In this document: positions 51,865-60,990 of the stretch, piece after piece
How positions within the stretch are numbered: the stretch's first letter is position 1
How the letters are laid out: each line of letters begins with the position of its first letter
Source of the DNA: Lichenihabitans sp965277635
GTDB lineage: Bacteria > Pseudomonadota > Alphaproteobacteria > Rhizobiales > Beijerinckiaceae
Direction of reading: 5' to 3'
Assembly (NCBI GenBank): GCA_965277635.1
Contig: CBDIDE010000002.1
Span: 5,146,001 to 5,210,000, forward strand
DNA length: 64,000 nt
Notes under the pieces: model-generated
Database searches by the model: none
What the model was told of the DNA's origin: nothing
The model's input: the letters and a program-made list of their open reading frames with translations, nothing else
Translations under genes and position numbers: made by a program

Positions 51865-51963
51865 GTGGCGTCGCTGCTGGCTTCACATCGCGGTGTGATC
51901 TTCACGTCCGCTTGAGCGGCACGTGGTATGTTTGGAGGGTCACCGCTCCAGACTTTTCGCCGC

Positions 51964-54066
51964 ATGACCCACGCCCAACCTCTCCCCACCACCGAACGAC
52001 GCGCCCGCACCGAGCACGCCAGGCTCGCGGCCGAGGTGGCGGCCCATAACCTCGCCTACCATCGCGACGACGCGCCGGCGATCTCGGACGCCGACTATGA
52101 CGCCCTGCGCCGACGCCTCGTCGCGCTGGAGGAGACGTTTCCGGCGTTGGCCACGCCGGAGAGCCCGGCAGCCACGGTCGGGGCGGCCCCATCGCCGAAG
52201 TTCAAGTCTGTCCGGCACAAGGTGCCGATGCTCTCGCTCGGCAACATCTTCGCCGACGCGGAGGTCGGCGAATTCGTCGCCCGCGTCCGCCGCTTCCTCG
52301 GGCTCGGGCCGGACACGCCGCTCGCCATCACGGCCGAGCCCAAGATCGACGGCCTCTCCTGCTCGCTCCGCTACGAGGACGGCCGACTGGTGCTGGCGCT
52401 CACGCGCGGCGACGGTTTCGAGGGCGAGGATGTCACCGCCAACGTGCGCACGATCGAGGACATACCCGAGAGGCTCGCCGGGGACCCGCCTGAGATTTGC
52501 GAGGTGCGCGGCGAGATCTTCATGCACAGGAAGGATTTCGCGACGCTGAATGCACGCCAGGCCGAGGCGGGCTTGACCGTCTTCGCCAATCCGCGAAATT
52601 CCGCCGCCGGCTCGCTGCGCCAGCTCGACCCGGCGATCACCGCGGGGCGCCCCTTGCGTTTCTTCGCCTATGCCTGGGGCGAGATGAGCGCCATGCCGGC
52701 CGCGACCCAGAGCGGCATGATCGGCGTCTTCCGGCGCTACGGCTTCGAAACCAACCCGCTGACCGTAACGGGCGCCTCGGCCGAAGCGCTTCTCGCCCAT
52801 TATCGCGAGATCGAGGTGCAGCGCTCATCCCTGCCCTATGACATCGACGGCGTCGTCTACAAGGTCGACGATCTCCGCCTGCAGGCTCGGCTCGGCTTCG
52901 TGTCGCGTGCCCCGCGCTGGGCGGTGGCGCACAAGTTCCCCGCCGAACGCGCGACGACGCGGCTCCTCGGCATCGACATCCAGGTCGGGCGCACCGGCGC
53001 CCTGACGCCGGTCGCGCGGCTGCAGCCGGTGACGGTCGGCGGCGTCGTCGTCGAGCATGCGACGCTCCACAACGAGGACGAGATCGCCCGCAAGGACGTG
53101 CGGGTCGGCGATACCGTCACGGTGCAGCGAGCCGGCGACGTCATCCCACAGGTCCTCGGTCCGGTCCTCGATGGCCGCCCTCTGGAGGCGGTGCCCTATC
53201 GCTTCCCCGAGACCTGTCCGGCGTGTGGTTCGGCCGCCCTGCGCGAGACCGACCCCAAGAGCGGGAAGGCGGACGTCGTGCGCCGCTGCACCGGCGGCCT
53301 CGTCTGCCCAGCGCAGGCGGTCGAGCGGCTCAAGCACTTCGCCGCCCGCAACGCCTTCGACATCGAAGGCCTCGGCGACCGGCAGATCGAGATGTTCTAT
53401 GGCGAAGGCCTCATCAAGACGCCGGCCGACATCTTCACACTCGAAGCCCGCGACAAGGTGAGCCTCGCCAAGCTCGCCAATCGCGACGGCTATGGCGCGA
53501 CCTCCGTGCGCAATCTCTTCGCCGCCATCGCGGCGCGCCGACGCCTGCCGCTCAACCGTTTCGTCCATGCGCTCGGCATCAGGCACGTCGGCGAGACCAA
53601 TGCGCGCCGCTTAGCCCGCCATTTCGGCACGATCGACGCCTTGCGCGAGGTCGCCCGCCAGGCGCTCGATCCGGCCTCGGAGGCGCGCGCGGAGCTGCGC
53701 ACCATCGACGGCCTCGGCGATGTGGTGGCGGAGGCCGTCGGCGAGTTCTTCGCCGAAGCGCACAACGAGCAGGTGCTCGACAAGCTTCTGGAGGAAGTCA
53801 CGGTCGAGCCCATGGAGGCCGTCGCCTCGTCGAGCCCCATCGCGGGCAAGACGGTCGTCTTCACCGGTTCGCTCGAGAAGATGACGCGCGAGGAGGCCAA
53901 GGCGCGGGCCGAGGCGCTCGGCGCCAAGGTCGCCGGGTCGGTGTCGAAGAAGACGACGCTCGTCGTCGCGGGGCCCGGCGCCGGGTCGAAACGCACGAAG
54001 GCGGAGGAGCTCGGTCTCGAGGTCATCTCGGAAGACGATTGGTTGGCGCTGATCGGCGAGGCGTAG
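51964..54066 (+). CDS. ligA: NAD-dependent DNA ligase LigA
   Basis: 700-residue replicative ligase sealing nicks with NAD+. Order of domains: Ia (HNLAYHRDDAPAISDADYDALRRRL), adenylation domain with AEPKIDGLSCSLRYEDG (catalytic Lys 127), OB fold, zinc finger (ETCPACGSAALRE ... RRCTGGLVCPAQ), HhH repeats, and a C-terminal BRCT domain (SPIAGKTVVFTGSLEKMTREEAKARAEALGAKVAGSVSKKTTLVVAGPGAGSK). ATG 51964 is the normal start; the frame extends 12 codons upstream. Confidence 0.96.
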   Translation: MTHAQPLPTTERRARTEHARLAAEVAAHNLAYHRDDAPAISDADYDALRRRLVALEETFPALATPESPAATVGAAPSPKFKSVRHKVPMLSLGNIFADAEVGEFVARVRRFLGLGPDTPLAITAEPKIDGLSCSLRYEDGRLVLALTRGDGFEGEDVTANVRTIEDIPERLAGDPPEICEVRGEIFMHRKDFATLNARQAEAGLTVFANPRNSAAGSLRQLDPAITAGRPLRFFAYAWGEMSAMPAATQSGMIGVFRRYGFETNPLTVTGASAEALLAHYREIEVQRSSLPYDIDGVVYKVDDLRLQARLGFVSRAPRWAVAHKFPAERATTRLLGIDIQVGRTGALTPVARLQPVTVGGVVVEHATLHNEDEIARKDVRVGDTVTVQRAGDVIPQVLGPVLDGRPLEAVPYRFPETCPACGSAALRETDPKSGKADVVRRCTGGLVCPAQAVERLKHFAARNAFDIEGLGDRQIEMFYGEGLIKTPADIFTLEARDKVSLAKLANRDGYGATSVRNLFAAIAARRRLPLNRFVHALGIRHVGETNARRLARHFGTIDALREVARQALDPASEARAELRTIDGLGDVVAEAVGEFFAEAHNEQVLDKLLEEVTVEPMEAVASSSPIAGKTVVFTGSLEKMTREEAKARAEALGAKVAGSVSKKTTLVVAGPGAGSKRTKAEELGLEVISEDDWLALIGEA

Positions 54067-54108
54067 CGAGACCCCGCGGCATCGCCCCGACCGGCTCGGC
54101 CGATGCCG

Positions 54109-54582
54109 TCACGCCACCAGCGTCCCGATCAGCCGCAACAGGCCTAGCATCTCGGGCGCAGACGGCCCCTGGTTCAGGAAGGCGCCGAGCTCGATGTGGG
54201 TGACGGCGCCTCCGGAGGACGCATTGGCTTTGTGGACGACATGCGCGATGCCCGTCGTCGCGTCTCGGCCAAGAAACCATCGATCGCCATTCTGGCTGGC
54301 GGCGAACTCCCGCAGCCGCTCCGTCGTCTCCTGGTCTTGAAACGCGCCGCCACCGATGTTGGTGACGATTCCTTGTTTATGGGTCATGTCGCTCCGCATG
54401 TCGTCGATGGCGCGCGCCTGATGCTGGGCGTGCGTGATCAAGTCATCGACCACCTCGATCAGAGCGACGTGGATCCGCTCGGCGTCATCGCTCGCCTTGG
54501 CGTCCACAAGCCGCCGGCGCAACTCGCCGAGGGGCCGCCGGGCTCGTGACGGTGCGGGATTGTCATTCTCGTTCGCTGACAT
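54109..54582 (-). CDS. Hypothetical protein
   Basis: 157-residue soluble protein. GGAGG lies 8 bases before ATG 54582, supporting translation. N-terminal half is charged and helical (RRPLGELRRRLVDAKASDDAERIHVALIEVVDDLITHAQHQARAIDDMRSDM); the C-terminal half (GDRWFLGRDATTGIAHVVHKANASSGGAVTHIELGAFLNQG) resembles a small beta-rich domain. No family recognised. Convergent with ligA. Confidence 0.65.
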   Translation of the reverse strand: MSANENDNPAPSRARRPLGELRRRLVDAKASDDAERIHVALIEVVDDLITHAQHQARAIDDMRSDMTHKQGIVTNIGGGAFQDQETTERLREFAASQNGDRWFLGRDATTGIAHVVHKANASSGGAVTHIELGAFLNQGPSAPEMLGLLRLIGTLVA

Positions 54583-54792
54583 AGGCGTATCCTCCAGAGG
54601 CCTGCTGCACCTTGCCGACCTCTCGCCACAGGGCATCGCTCTTACGCGCATGCATGGCAGGGTCGCGATTCGCCTGCCGCGGTTGTCATAGCCGTGCAGC
54701 GACCTAAAATTCAGTGCTCGCCCGTAACAGTCGGTCCGTCCTTCACGTAGAGAAGATGTGCGTATCGACTAAGAAAGATCAGGAGATCACCG

Positions 54793-54957
54793 ATGACAAA
54801 GATCAAGGTCACGCTCGCGGCCGCGCTATTGGCCGCGTCCTTCGCGTCGTTTACTGCGTCGGCCATCGCTGAAACGGCCCACAACACGCAGACCGGCGCA
54901 AATACGACGAATTCCTACGACACTGCGGCGTCGGCTGTGCTCAAGCAGCACAACTGA
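54793..54957 (+). CDS. Very small secreted protein (54 residues)
   Basis: MTKIKVTLAAALLAASFASFTASA is a clear signal peptide. The mature part is about 30 residues, rich in Thr, Asn and Ala, ending AASAVLKQHN. AGGAG lies 7 bases before the ATG. Small exported proteins of this form are frequent in Hyphomicrobiales (some are DUF680), but I cannot place it in a family. A strong hairpin follows the stop. Confidence 0.7.
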   Translation: MTKIKVTLAAALLAASFASFTASAIAETAHNTQTGANTTNSYDTAASAVLKQHN

Positions 54958-54968
54958 GTTGACCGGGT

Positions 54969-55002
54969 CGTCGCGGGAGACCGGAGAGGCCCTCCCGCGA
55001 CG
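54969..55002. terminator. Hairpin between convergent small secreted gene and DAHP synthase gene
   Basis: Perfect 11-bp inverted repeat CGTCGCGGGAG / CTCCCGCGACG with a 12-nt loop, 11 bases after the small gene's stop and 8 bases beyond the end of the opposing gene. No T run on either strand, so possibly a two-way Rho-assisted terminator. Confidence 0.55.
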
Positions 55003-55010
55003 GCGTAAGG

Positions 55011-56432
55011 TCATTCGGCGGCATCCGCCCGCCGGGGCTGAGCGCGGTCCTGGCGGCCGCCCTTGAGAAGTTCGGCGACCATGAAGGCGACCTCGATCGC
55101 CTGCTCCGCATTGAGCCTCGGATCGCAATAGGTGTGGTAGCGGTCGTGCAGGTCGGCCTCCGAGATGGCGCGGGCGCCGCCGGTGCATTCGGTGACGTTC
55201 TTGCCGGTCATCTCGAGGTGGATGCCGCCAGCGTAGGTCCCCTCCGCTTGATGGACGGCGAAGAAGGCGCGGACCTCGCCCATGATGCGATCGAACGGTC
55301 GCGTCTTGTAGCCGCTCGACGCCTTGATCGTATTGCCGTGCATCGGGTCGCACGACCAGACGACCGTGCGGCCCTCGCGCTCGACCGCGCGGATCAGCCC
55401 CGGCAGATGGTCGCCGACCTTGTCGGCGCCGAAGCGGCAGATCAGCGTGAGCCGGCCCGCCTCGTCGTCCGGATTGAGCCTGTCGATCAACCGGATGAGC
55501 CCGTCGGCCGTGAGGCTCGGACCGCATTTGAGGCCGACCGGGTTCCTGATGCCGCGAAAGAACTCGACATGCGCGCCGTCGGGCTGCCGCGTCCGATCGC
55601 CGACCCAGATCATGTGGCCCGACGTGGCATAGTAGTCGCCGCTCGTGGAATCGACGCGCGTCATGGCCTCCTCGTAGCCGAGCAGCAGCGCCTCGTGCGA
55701 GGTGTAGAACTCCGTCTGGCGCAATTCGGGATGGCTCTCCGCGTCGAGGCCGATGGCGCGCATGAAGGCGAGCGATTCGGTCAGCCGGTCGGCGACCTCG
55801 GCGTAGCGGCTCGACTGCGGGCTGTCGGCGACGAAGCCCAGCATCCAGCGGTGCGCGTTCTCGAGATTGGCGTAGCCGCCGGTCGCGAAAGCTCGCAGCA
55901 GGTTCAGCGTCGCCGCAGACTGCCGATAGGCGTCGAGCTGACGGTGCGGATCGGGCGTGCGCGCCGCGGCGTCGAACTCGATGCCGTTGACGATGTCGCC
56001 GCGATAGCTCGGCAGCTCCACGTCGCCGATCCGCTCGGTCGGCGCCGAGCGCGGCTTGGCGAACTGGCCCGCGATGCGGCCGACCTTGACGACCGGAAGC
56101 GCCCCCGCGAAGGTCAGCACGATGGCCATCTGCAGGAACACGCGGAACGTGTCGCGGATATTGTCCGCCGCATGCTCGGCGAAGGCCTCGGTGCAGTCGC
56201 CGCCCTGCAACAGGAAGGCCTGTCCCTTAGCCACCTCGCCCAACGTCCGTTTGAGCTTGCGCGCCTCGCCTGCAAAAACCAGCGGTGGAAAGCCTGCGAT
56301 CTGCTTCTCGACGGCCTTGAGCGCCTCCGGATCCGGATAGAACGGCACCTGCTCGATGGGCTTGGCGCGCCAGGAGGTCGGCGTCCAGGTGGGGCGGGTG
56401 ACGCGATCCTTGGGGCTCGGATCCTGGGCCAT
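55011..56432 (-). CDS. Class II 3-deoxy-7-phosphoheptulonate (DAHP) synthase
   Basis: 473-residue plant-like enzyme of the first shikimate step (PEP + erythrose 4-phosphate). TWTPTSWRAKPIEQVPFYPDPEALKAVEKQIAGFPPLVFAGEARKLKRTLGEVAKGQAFLLQGGDCTEAF, GRIAGQFAKPRSAPTE, FYTSHEALLLGYEEAMTRVD and VVWSCDPMHGNTIKASSGYKTRPFD are class II hallmarks, with Cys-His-Glu-Asp metal ligands in GGDCTEAF, DPMHGN, GGIHLEMTG and YCDPRLN. ATG 56432 has GGAG 9 bases before. Divergent from the MFS gene. Confidence 0.95.
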   Translation of the reverse strand: MAQDPSPKDRVTRPTWTPTSWRAKPIEQVPFYPDPEALKAVEKQIAGFPPLVFAGEARKLKRTLGEVAKGQAFLLQGGDCTEAFAEHAADNIRDTFRVFLQMAIVLTFAGALPVVKVGRIAGQFAKPRSAPTERIGDVELPSYRGDIVNGIEFDAAARTPDPHRQLDAYRQSAATLNLLRAFATGGYANLENAHRWMLGFVADSPQSSRYAEVADRLTESLAFMRAIGLDAESHPELRQTEFYTSHEALLLGYEEAMTRVDSTSGDYYATSGHMIWVGDRTRQPDGAHVEFFRGIRNPVGLKCGPSLTADGLIRLIDRLNPDDEAGRLTLICRFGADKVGDHLPGLIRAVEREGRTVVWSCDPMHGNTIKASSGYKTRPFDRIMGEVRAFFAVHQAEGTYAGGIHLEMTGKNVTECTGGARAISEADLHDRYHTYCDPRLNAEQAIEVAFMVAELLKGGRQDRAQPRRADAAE

Positions 56433-56714
56433 GAGCTGATACTCCGCGCGGCGACGCGTCTCCTTCGGCGACCGCGATGATGTGGGCGATGGCGCGCTTA
56501 TACACCGTCGGCGTGGTGGGTCCAGAATCGTCGGGGCGGGTCGAGTGCGGTTTTCAGGCAACGCTTAACCTTGTTCGTCGACTCTGCTGCAAAAACAATC
56601 ACAAGCTCCATGTTTTCGCCGCGTTGCGGGATGCATCACAAAGGATCGAAGCGCCGGGCCATCAGGGTCCGACAGACCGCGCGCTTCGGCTTTCCCTTGT
56701 CTACGCCGCAGGCC

Positions 56715-57908
56715 ATGCCCACCGCCTCCTCCATGTCAGCGCTGCTGAATTCCGTCCTCCTGCTCATCGCGGGCAACGGCCTGCTCAACACGCTCGTGCC
56801 CATGCGCGGCAAGCTCGACGGCTTCGGCGACGTCGCCATCGGGCTTCTGGGCTCCGCCTATTTCGCCGGCATGCTGGCCGGCACGCTGGCCTCGCCGGCG
56901 CTGATCTCGCGCGCCGGCTACATCCGCGCCTTCGCCGCCTTCGTGGCGTTGTCGATCGTCGTCACCCTGGTCTATCCGCTGGCTGTCCAGCCCGCCGTCT
57001 GGGTCGGGCTGCGCTACGCCATCGGCTTCGTCTTCTCGGGCTTCTATGCGGTGATCGAGGCCTGGCTGACCGACAAGTCGGATAATTCCAATCGCGGCCG
57101 CGTCTACGCGCTCTACCAGATCGTGACCTATGCGGGAACGGCGGGCGGCCAGCAGCTCCTGAATTTCATCGACCCGCGCTCGCCGGTGCTGTTCTCGATC
57201 AGCGCCGGCCTCTTCGCGCTCGCCATGCTGCCGATGGCCTTCACCAAGGCCGAGCCGCCGCCGCGCCCGCGCATCATCAGCCTGCGCCTGCCCTGGCTCG
57301 TGCGTACGGCGCCCGTCGCGGGGGTCTCGGTACTGCTGATCGGGGCCGCCAACGGCAGCTTCTGGGCGCTCGCCCCGGTCTACGGGCTCGGGCTCGGGCT
57401 CAGCCCCGGCCAGGTGGCGCAGTTCATCACCGCGGTGATCATCGGCACGGCACTGGCGCTCTATCCCGTGGGCAAGCTGTCCGACCGGATGGACCGGCGC
57501 AAGGTGCTGATCTTGTTCTCCCTCGCGGGAGCCCTAGCCGAGGCGCTGCTGGCCGGCGCCAGCCATTATCCCTTCGCCTTTCTGGCCGGATTGGGCTTCG
57601 TCGTCGGCTCGACCACCATGGTGCTCTACATGCTGGCCGTGTCGCATGCCAATGACCGCGCCGGGCCGGAGCATGCGGTGACCGTCTCGTCGGGGATGCT
57701 GTTCCTCTACTGTGCCGGCGCCATTGTGGCGCCGATCTTGGCGTCGAGCCTCATGGCGCGGTTCGGTGCCCAGGCCCTCTTCGTGCAGAACGCGCTGATG
57801 CATCTCGGGCTCGTCGTCTTCGCGCTGTGGCGCATCGCCGTGCGCGACCGCGCGGTGTGCATCCCGGCAATCCGCAGCGTCAAGAAGGCCGAGCCGGGCC
57901 TTCCCTGA
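56715..57908 (+). CDS. MFS transporter (YfkF/MFS_1 type)
   Basis: 397-residue membrane protein with twelve predicted spans. MFS motif A is GKLSDRMDRRKVLI; the N-half includes LIAGNGLLNTLVPMRGKLDGFGDVAIGLLGSAYFAGMLAGTLASPALISRAGYIRAFAAF and the EAWLTDKSDNSNRGRVYALYQIVTYAGTAGGQQLLNF segment typical of bacterial YcaD-like transporters. ATG 56715 is a good position; ATG 56733 is possible. The open frame starts earlier, without similarity. Its stop lies only 4 bases from the converging gor stop. Substrate unknown. Confidence 0.88.
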   Translation: MPTASSMSALLNSVLLLIAGNGLLNTLVPMRGKLDGFGDVAIGLLGSAYFAGMLAGTLASPALISRAGYIRAFAAFVALSIVVTLVYPLAVQPAVWVGLRYAIGFVFSGFYAVIEAWLTDKSDNSNRGRVYALYQIVTYAGTAGGQQLLNFIDPRSPVLFSISAGLFALAMLPMAFTKAEPPPRPRIISLRLPWLVRTAPVAGVSVLLIGAANGSFWALAPVYGLGLGLSPGQVAQFITAVIIGTALALYPVGKLSDRMDRRKVLILFSLAGALAEALLAGASHYPFAFLAGLGFVVGSTTMVLYMLAVSHANDRAGPEHAVTVSSGMLFLYCAGAIVAPILASSLMARFGAQALFVQNALMHLGLVVFALWRIAVRDRAVCIPAIRSVKKAEPGLP

Positions 57909-57912
57909 TGGG

Positions 57913-59292
57913 TCAGCCTACCGGGCGGACGTGCCGCTCGGTGCGGGTCCGCAAGGTCACGAATTCCTCGGCGACCGTCGGATGGACCGCCATCGTGGCG
58001 TCGAAGTCCGCCTTCGCGGCGCTCATCTGCATGGCGATGGCGATGAGCTGGATCATCTCGCCGGCCTCGTGGCCGAAGATGTGGACGCCGAGCATGCGAT
58101 CGGTCCGGCCATCAACGACGAGCTTGATGACCGTCTTCTCCTGGCGCCCCGAAAGGGTCGCCTTGAGCGGCCGGAACGCAGCCTTGTAGATGTCGACCAC
58201 ATCGTGGCGGACGCGCGCCTCGGCCTCCGTCAGCCCGACGGTACCGATCTCGGGCGTCGTGAAGACCGCCGAAGCCACATTGTCGTGGACGACACTCGTC
58301 GGCCGGCCGCCGAACAGCGTGTCGGCGACCGCATGCCCCTCGCGCACCGCGACCGGCGTGAGGTTGATCCGATCCGTCACGTCGCCGACGGCGTAGATCG
58401 AATCGACCGTGCTTTTTGAAAAGGCGTCGACCGCGACGCCGCCCCGGGCGTCGAGCCTGACCCCGGTGTCCTCGAGCCCCATGTTGCGCGTTGCCGGCCG
58501 GCGGCCGGTCGCGACGAGGACCTGGTCGGCCATCACCGACTGCCCGTCGCTCATGATGGCCTCGATGCCGTCCCGCGACCAGTTGAGCGCGGCGGGGAGG
58601 CAACGCGCCGATATCGTCACGCCGGCGTCGGTCAGCGCGTCGGTCAGGGCACCGGGCATGTCCTCATCGAAGCCGTTGAGGATCTTCTCCGCCCGAAAGC
58701 ACAGCGTCACCTCGGCCCCGAGCCGGGCGAAGATCGAGGCGAATTCCACCGCGATATAGCCGCCGCCGACGATGAGCAGCCGCTGGGGAAATTCGGGGAG
58801 GTCGAACAGCTCGTTCGAGGTGATGGCGAATTCGAGGCCGGGAATGTCGGGATGGAGATGCGGCGTCGACCCCGTCGCGATCAGGATCTTGCCGGCCTCG
58901 ATCCGCCGCCCGTCGCCGAGCACGACCGCATTCGGCCCGTCGAGACGCGCGCGCGTCTCGACGATCGCGGCGCCGGCGCGCTCGAGGTTCGCGCGGTAGA
59001 TCCCGGACAGCCGGGTGATCTCCTTCTCCTTGGCGCGGACCAGGTCCTTCCAGTCGAAACGGGTGGCGCCGAGCGTCCAGCCGTAGCCCGCCGCATCGGC
59101 GAAATCGTCGGCGAAGCGGCTCGCATAGGCGTAGAGCTTCTTGGGAACGCAGCCACGCAGCACGCAAGTGCCGCCGATGCGATGGTCCTCGGCCACCATG
59201 ACCTTGGCGCCGTAACCGGCCGCGATGCGCCCGGCCCGGACCCCGCCCGAGCCCGCGCCGATCACCAGGAAATCGACCGCCTCATCGACCAT
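57913..59292 (-). CDS. gor: Glutathione-disulfide reductase
   Basis: 459-residue NADPH-dependent flavoenzyme keeping glutathione reduced. FAD motif FLVIGAGSGGVRAGRIAA, redox disulfide GGTCVLRGCVPKKLYAYAS (Cys 43 and 48) with the plant/alphaproteobacterial RGC form, NADPH motif LLIVGGGYIAVEFASIFARLG, and C-terminal VGLTEAEARV ... VHPTVAEEFVTLR with the active-site His-Glu. Located with DUF2059 and rpiA genes on the same strand. Confidence 0.95.
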   Translation of the reverse strand: MVDEAVDFLVIGAGSGGVRAGRIAAGYGAKVMVAEDHRIGGTCVLRGCVPKKLYAYASRFADDFADAAGYGWTLGATRFDWKDLVRAKEKEITRLSGIYRANLERAGAAIVETRARLDGPNAVVLGDGRRIEAGKILIATGSTPHLHPDIPGLEFAITSNELFDLPEFPQRLLIVGGGYIAVEFASIFARLGAEVTLCFRAEKILNGFDEDMPGALTDALTDAGVTISARCLPAALNWSRDGIEAIMSDGQSVMADQVLVATGRRPATRNMGLEDTGVRLDARGGVAVDAFSKSTVDSIYAVGDVTDRINLTPVAVREGHAVADTLFGGRPTSVVHDNVASAVFTTPEIGTVGLTEAEARVRHDVVDIYKAAFRPLKATLSGRQEKTVIKLVVDGRTDRMLGVHIFGHEAGEMIQLIAIAMQMSAAKADFDATMAVHPTVAEEFVTLRTRTERHVRPVG

Positions 59293-59319
59293 CGGCCGCC
59301 CTTGAGCGCGCGCCGGTCA

Positions 59320-59925
59320 TCAGAACTGATGACCCTTCTTGTTCATCTCCTGGCGGACGCGCAACATCATGAAGGTCGAGATCTGCTGCGTCCACGATTG
59401 CATCGCGACGACGAGCTGGTCGAGCATCTGCGGTTGGGCTTCGACATACTTCTTGCCGACCGGACTCTCGAAGAAGTCGGCCGTCTGCTTGAGCTCCTCC
59501 TCGCTCATTTGCCGCGCGTAGATATGCGCGGCGATGTCGATGATGTCGTCCTCCTTCTTCTCGAACTCGGGCTGCAACTGCTTCAGCACCTCGACGAGGT
59601 CCTTCGACAGATCGGGCCGGGTCCTGGTCAGGACCAGCGGGATCTGCTCCATCAGCTGCTGCACCATGGGATCGAAGGAACGCTTCATGCCGGAAGCGAT
59701 CACCACCGCGCGCGCCGCGGCGAGATGGGATGCGGAGGGCTCGGGCTCGGCGACGTCGGGCACCGGTGCGGACGCGGGCGGAGAGGCCGGCGCGGCACCG
59801 GCCGGCGCCCCCGCGGCGGGCGCACTCGGCGCGGGAGCAGTCGGCGCCTGCTGCGCGAAGGCCGGCCCTTGGCAGGCCAAGCCCAGCACGACGGCAGCCA
59901 CCGTGCCGAAACGCGTTCTGTTCAT
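59320..59925 (-). CDS. DUF2059 secreted protein
   Basis: 201-residue exported protein. Signal peptide MNRTRFGTVAAVVLGLACQGPAFA, a Pro/Ala-rich linker (residues about 25-65), then the DUF2059 domain AARAVVIASGMKRSFDPMVQQLMEQIPLVLTRTRPDLSKDLVEVLKQLQPEFEKKEDDIIDIAAHIYARQMSEEELKQTADFFESPVGKKYVEAQPQML. The family is periplasmic and of unknown function. GGGGA lies 8 bases before ATG 59925. Close to gor and rpiA on the same strand and probably co-transcribed. Confidence 0.9.
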   Translation of the reverse strand: MNRTRFGTVAAVVLGLACQGPAFAQQAPTAPAPSAPAAGAPAGAAPASPPASAPVPDVAEPEPSASHLAAARAVVIASGMKRSFDPMVQQLMEQIPLVLTRTRPDLSKDLVEVLKQLQPEFEKKEDDIIDIAAHIYARQMSEEELKQTADFFESPVGKKYVEAQPQMLDQLVVAMQSWTQQISTFMMLRVRQEMNKKGHQF

Positions 59926-59935
59926 ACACATTCCC

Positions 59936-60661
59936 CTATCCGATGATGCCGGCGCCCGGCCGGCCGAGGACCTTCGTCTGCCCCGCCTGATCCACGACGA
60001 CAGCATGGGCATAGCCGATGAAGAGCCCGGTTTCGACGACGCCCGGAACGCCGTTGAGCGCCTGGGCGAGCGTTTCGGGATGATCGATCGCGCCGAAACG
60101 GCAATCGAGGATCAGGTGTCCGCCATCGGTCACGAAAGGCGTGCCGGTCGCCGTGAGGCGCAGGTCGATCGGTCCGGTCGCACCCGCGCCTCGCGCGGCG
60201 CGCTCGACGAGCTTTTGCGTCGAGGCGAGGCCGAAGCCGTTGACCTCGACCGGGAGCGGAAAGCGGCCCAACCGCTCGACCGCCTTCGAGGCATCGGCGA
60301 TCACCACCATCGACGCGGAGGCGGCCGCGACGATCTTCTCGCGCAGCAAGGCGCCTCCGCCACCCTTGATCAGCCGCAGCTCGGGATCGAATTCATCGGC
60401 GCCATCGACCACGAGGTCGAGTTCGGGCGTCTCCTCGAGCGTGGTGAGCGCGATGCCGAGACCTTCGGCCTGCATCCGCGTCCGCTCCGAGGTCGGCACG
60501 CAGACGACCTTGAGGCCAGCGCGGACCCGATCGGCCAGCAGGTCGACGAAAATCGTGGCCGTGGTGCCGCTGCCGAGGCCGAGGCGCATCCCATCCTGCA
60601 CGAAATCGAGCGCACGGCGCGCCACGAGCGTCTTCGGAGAATCGGACTCAGTCGGGGCCAT
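59936..60661 (-). CDS. rpiA: Ribose-5-phosphate isomerase A
   Basis: 241-residue pentose-phosphate enzyme. Family motifs: LGLGSGTTATIFVDLLADRV, PTSERTRMQAEGLGIALTTLEETPELDLVVDGADEFDPELRLIKGGGGALLREKIVAAASASMVVIADASK, PVEVNGFG and DGGHLILDC. The catalytic Asp-Glu (VDGADEFD) and Lys (KGGGGALLREK) are intact. First gene of a minus-strand group with DUF2059 and gor. Confidence 0.96.
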   Translation of the reverse strand: MAPTESDSPKTLVARRALDFVQDGMRLGLGSGTTATIFVDLLADRVRAGLKVVCVPTSERTRMQAEGLGIALTTLEETPELDLVVDGADEFDPELRLIKGGGGALLREKIVAAASASMVVIADASKAVERLGRFPLPVEVNGFGLASTQKLVERAARGAGATGPIDLRLTATGTPFVTDGGHLILDCRFGAIDHPETLAQALNGVPGVVETGLFIGYAHAVVVDQAGQTKVLGRPGAGIIG

Positions 60662-60990
60662 GGGATCGCAGCAAATCGACAGCGGGGGCTCGGCCGCGGC
60701 CGGGTCTCGCGGGCGAGGCGAGACCTAACGGCTTCACGTCGAAAAGGCAAATGCCTGGCGTCGGCCAAGAACCCTGAAGACGGGTCGATGCGACCGCCGC
60801 CGGAGGCGCGGAGTTCGGGCGCGACCTCCTCCACTGGCGCCCGCAGCCGGCGACGATTAGACTGTATTCGGAGCTTTGCCCCCTCCAACCCGACGCTTCC
60901 GCGACACGGGGGGTCGCCCGATAGGGAGACGGCGCGACAGGGATCGCGACAGTCGGACTTGGACCCAACAGAACAGCGGGATGGATCGAG
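60662..60990. other. Divergent intergenic region between rpiA and the DMGDH-like gene
   Basis: About 330 bases with no gene. It must hold promoters for both directions, but I see no matching -35/-10 pair or palindrome. Confidence 0.5.

Noticed and set aside
56571..56714. N-terminal extension of the MFS transporter
   Set aside because: The 48 extra residues are not hydrophobic or family-like; ATG 56715 starts the first membrane region properly.
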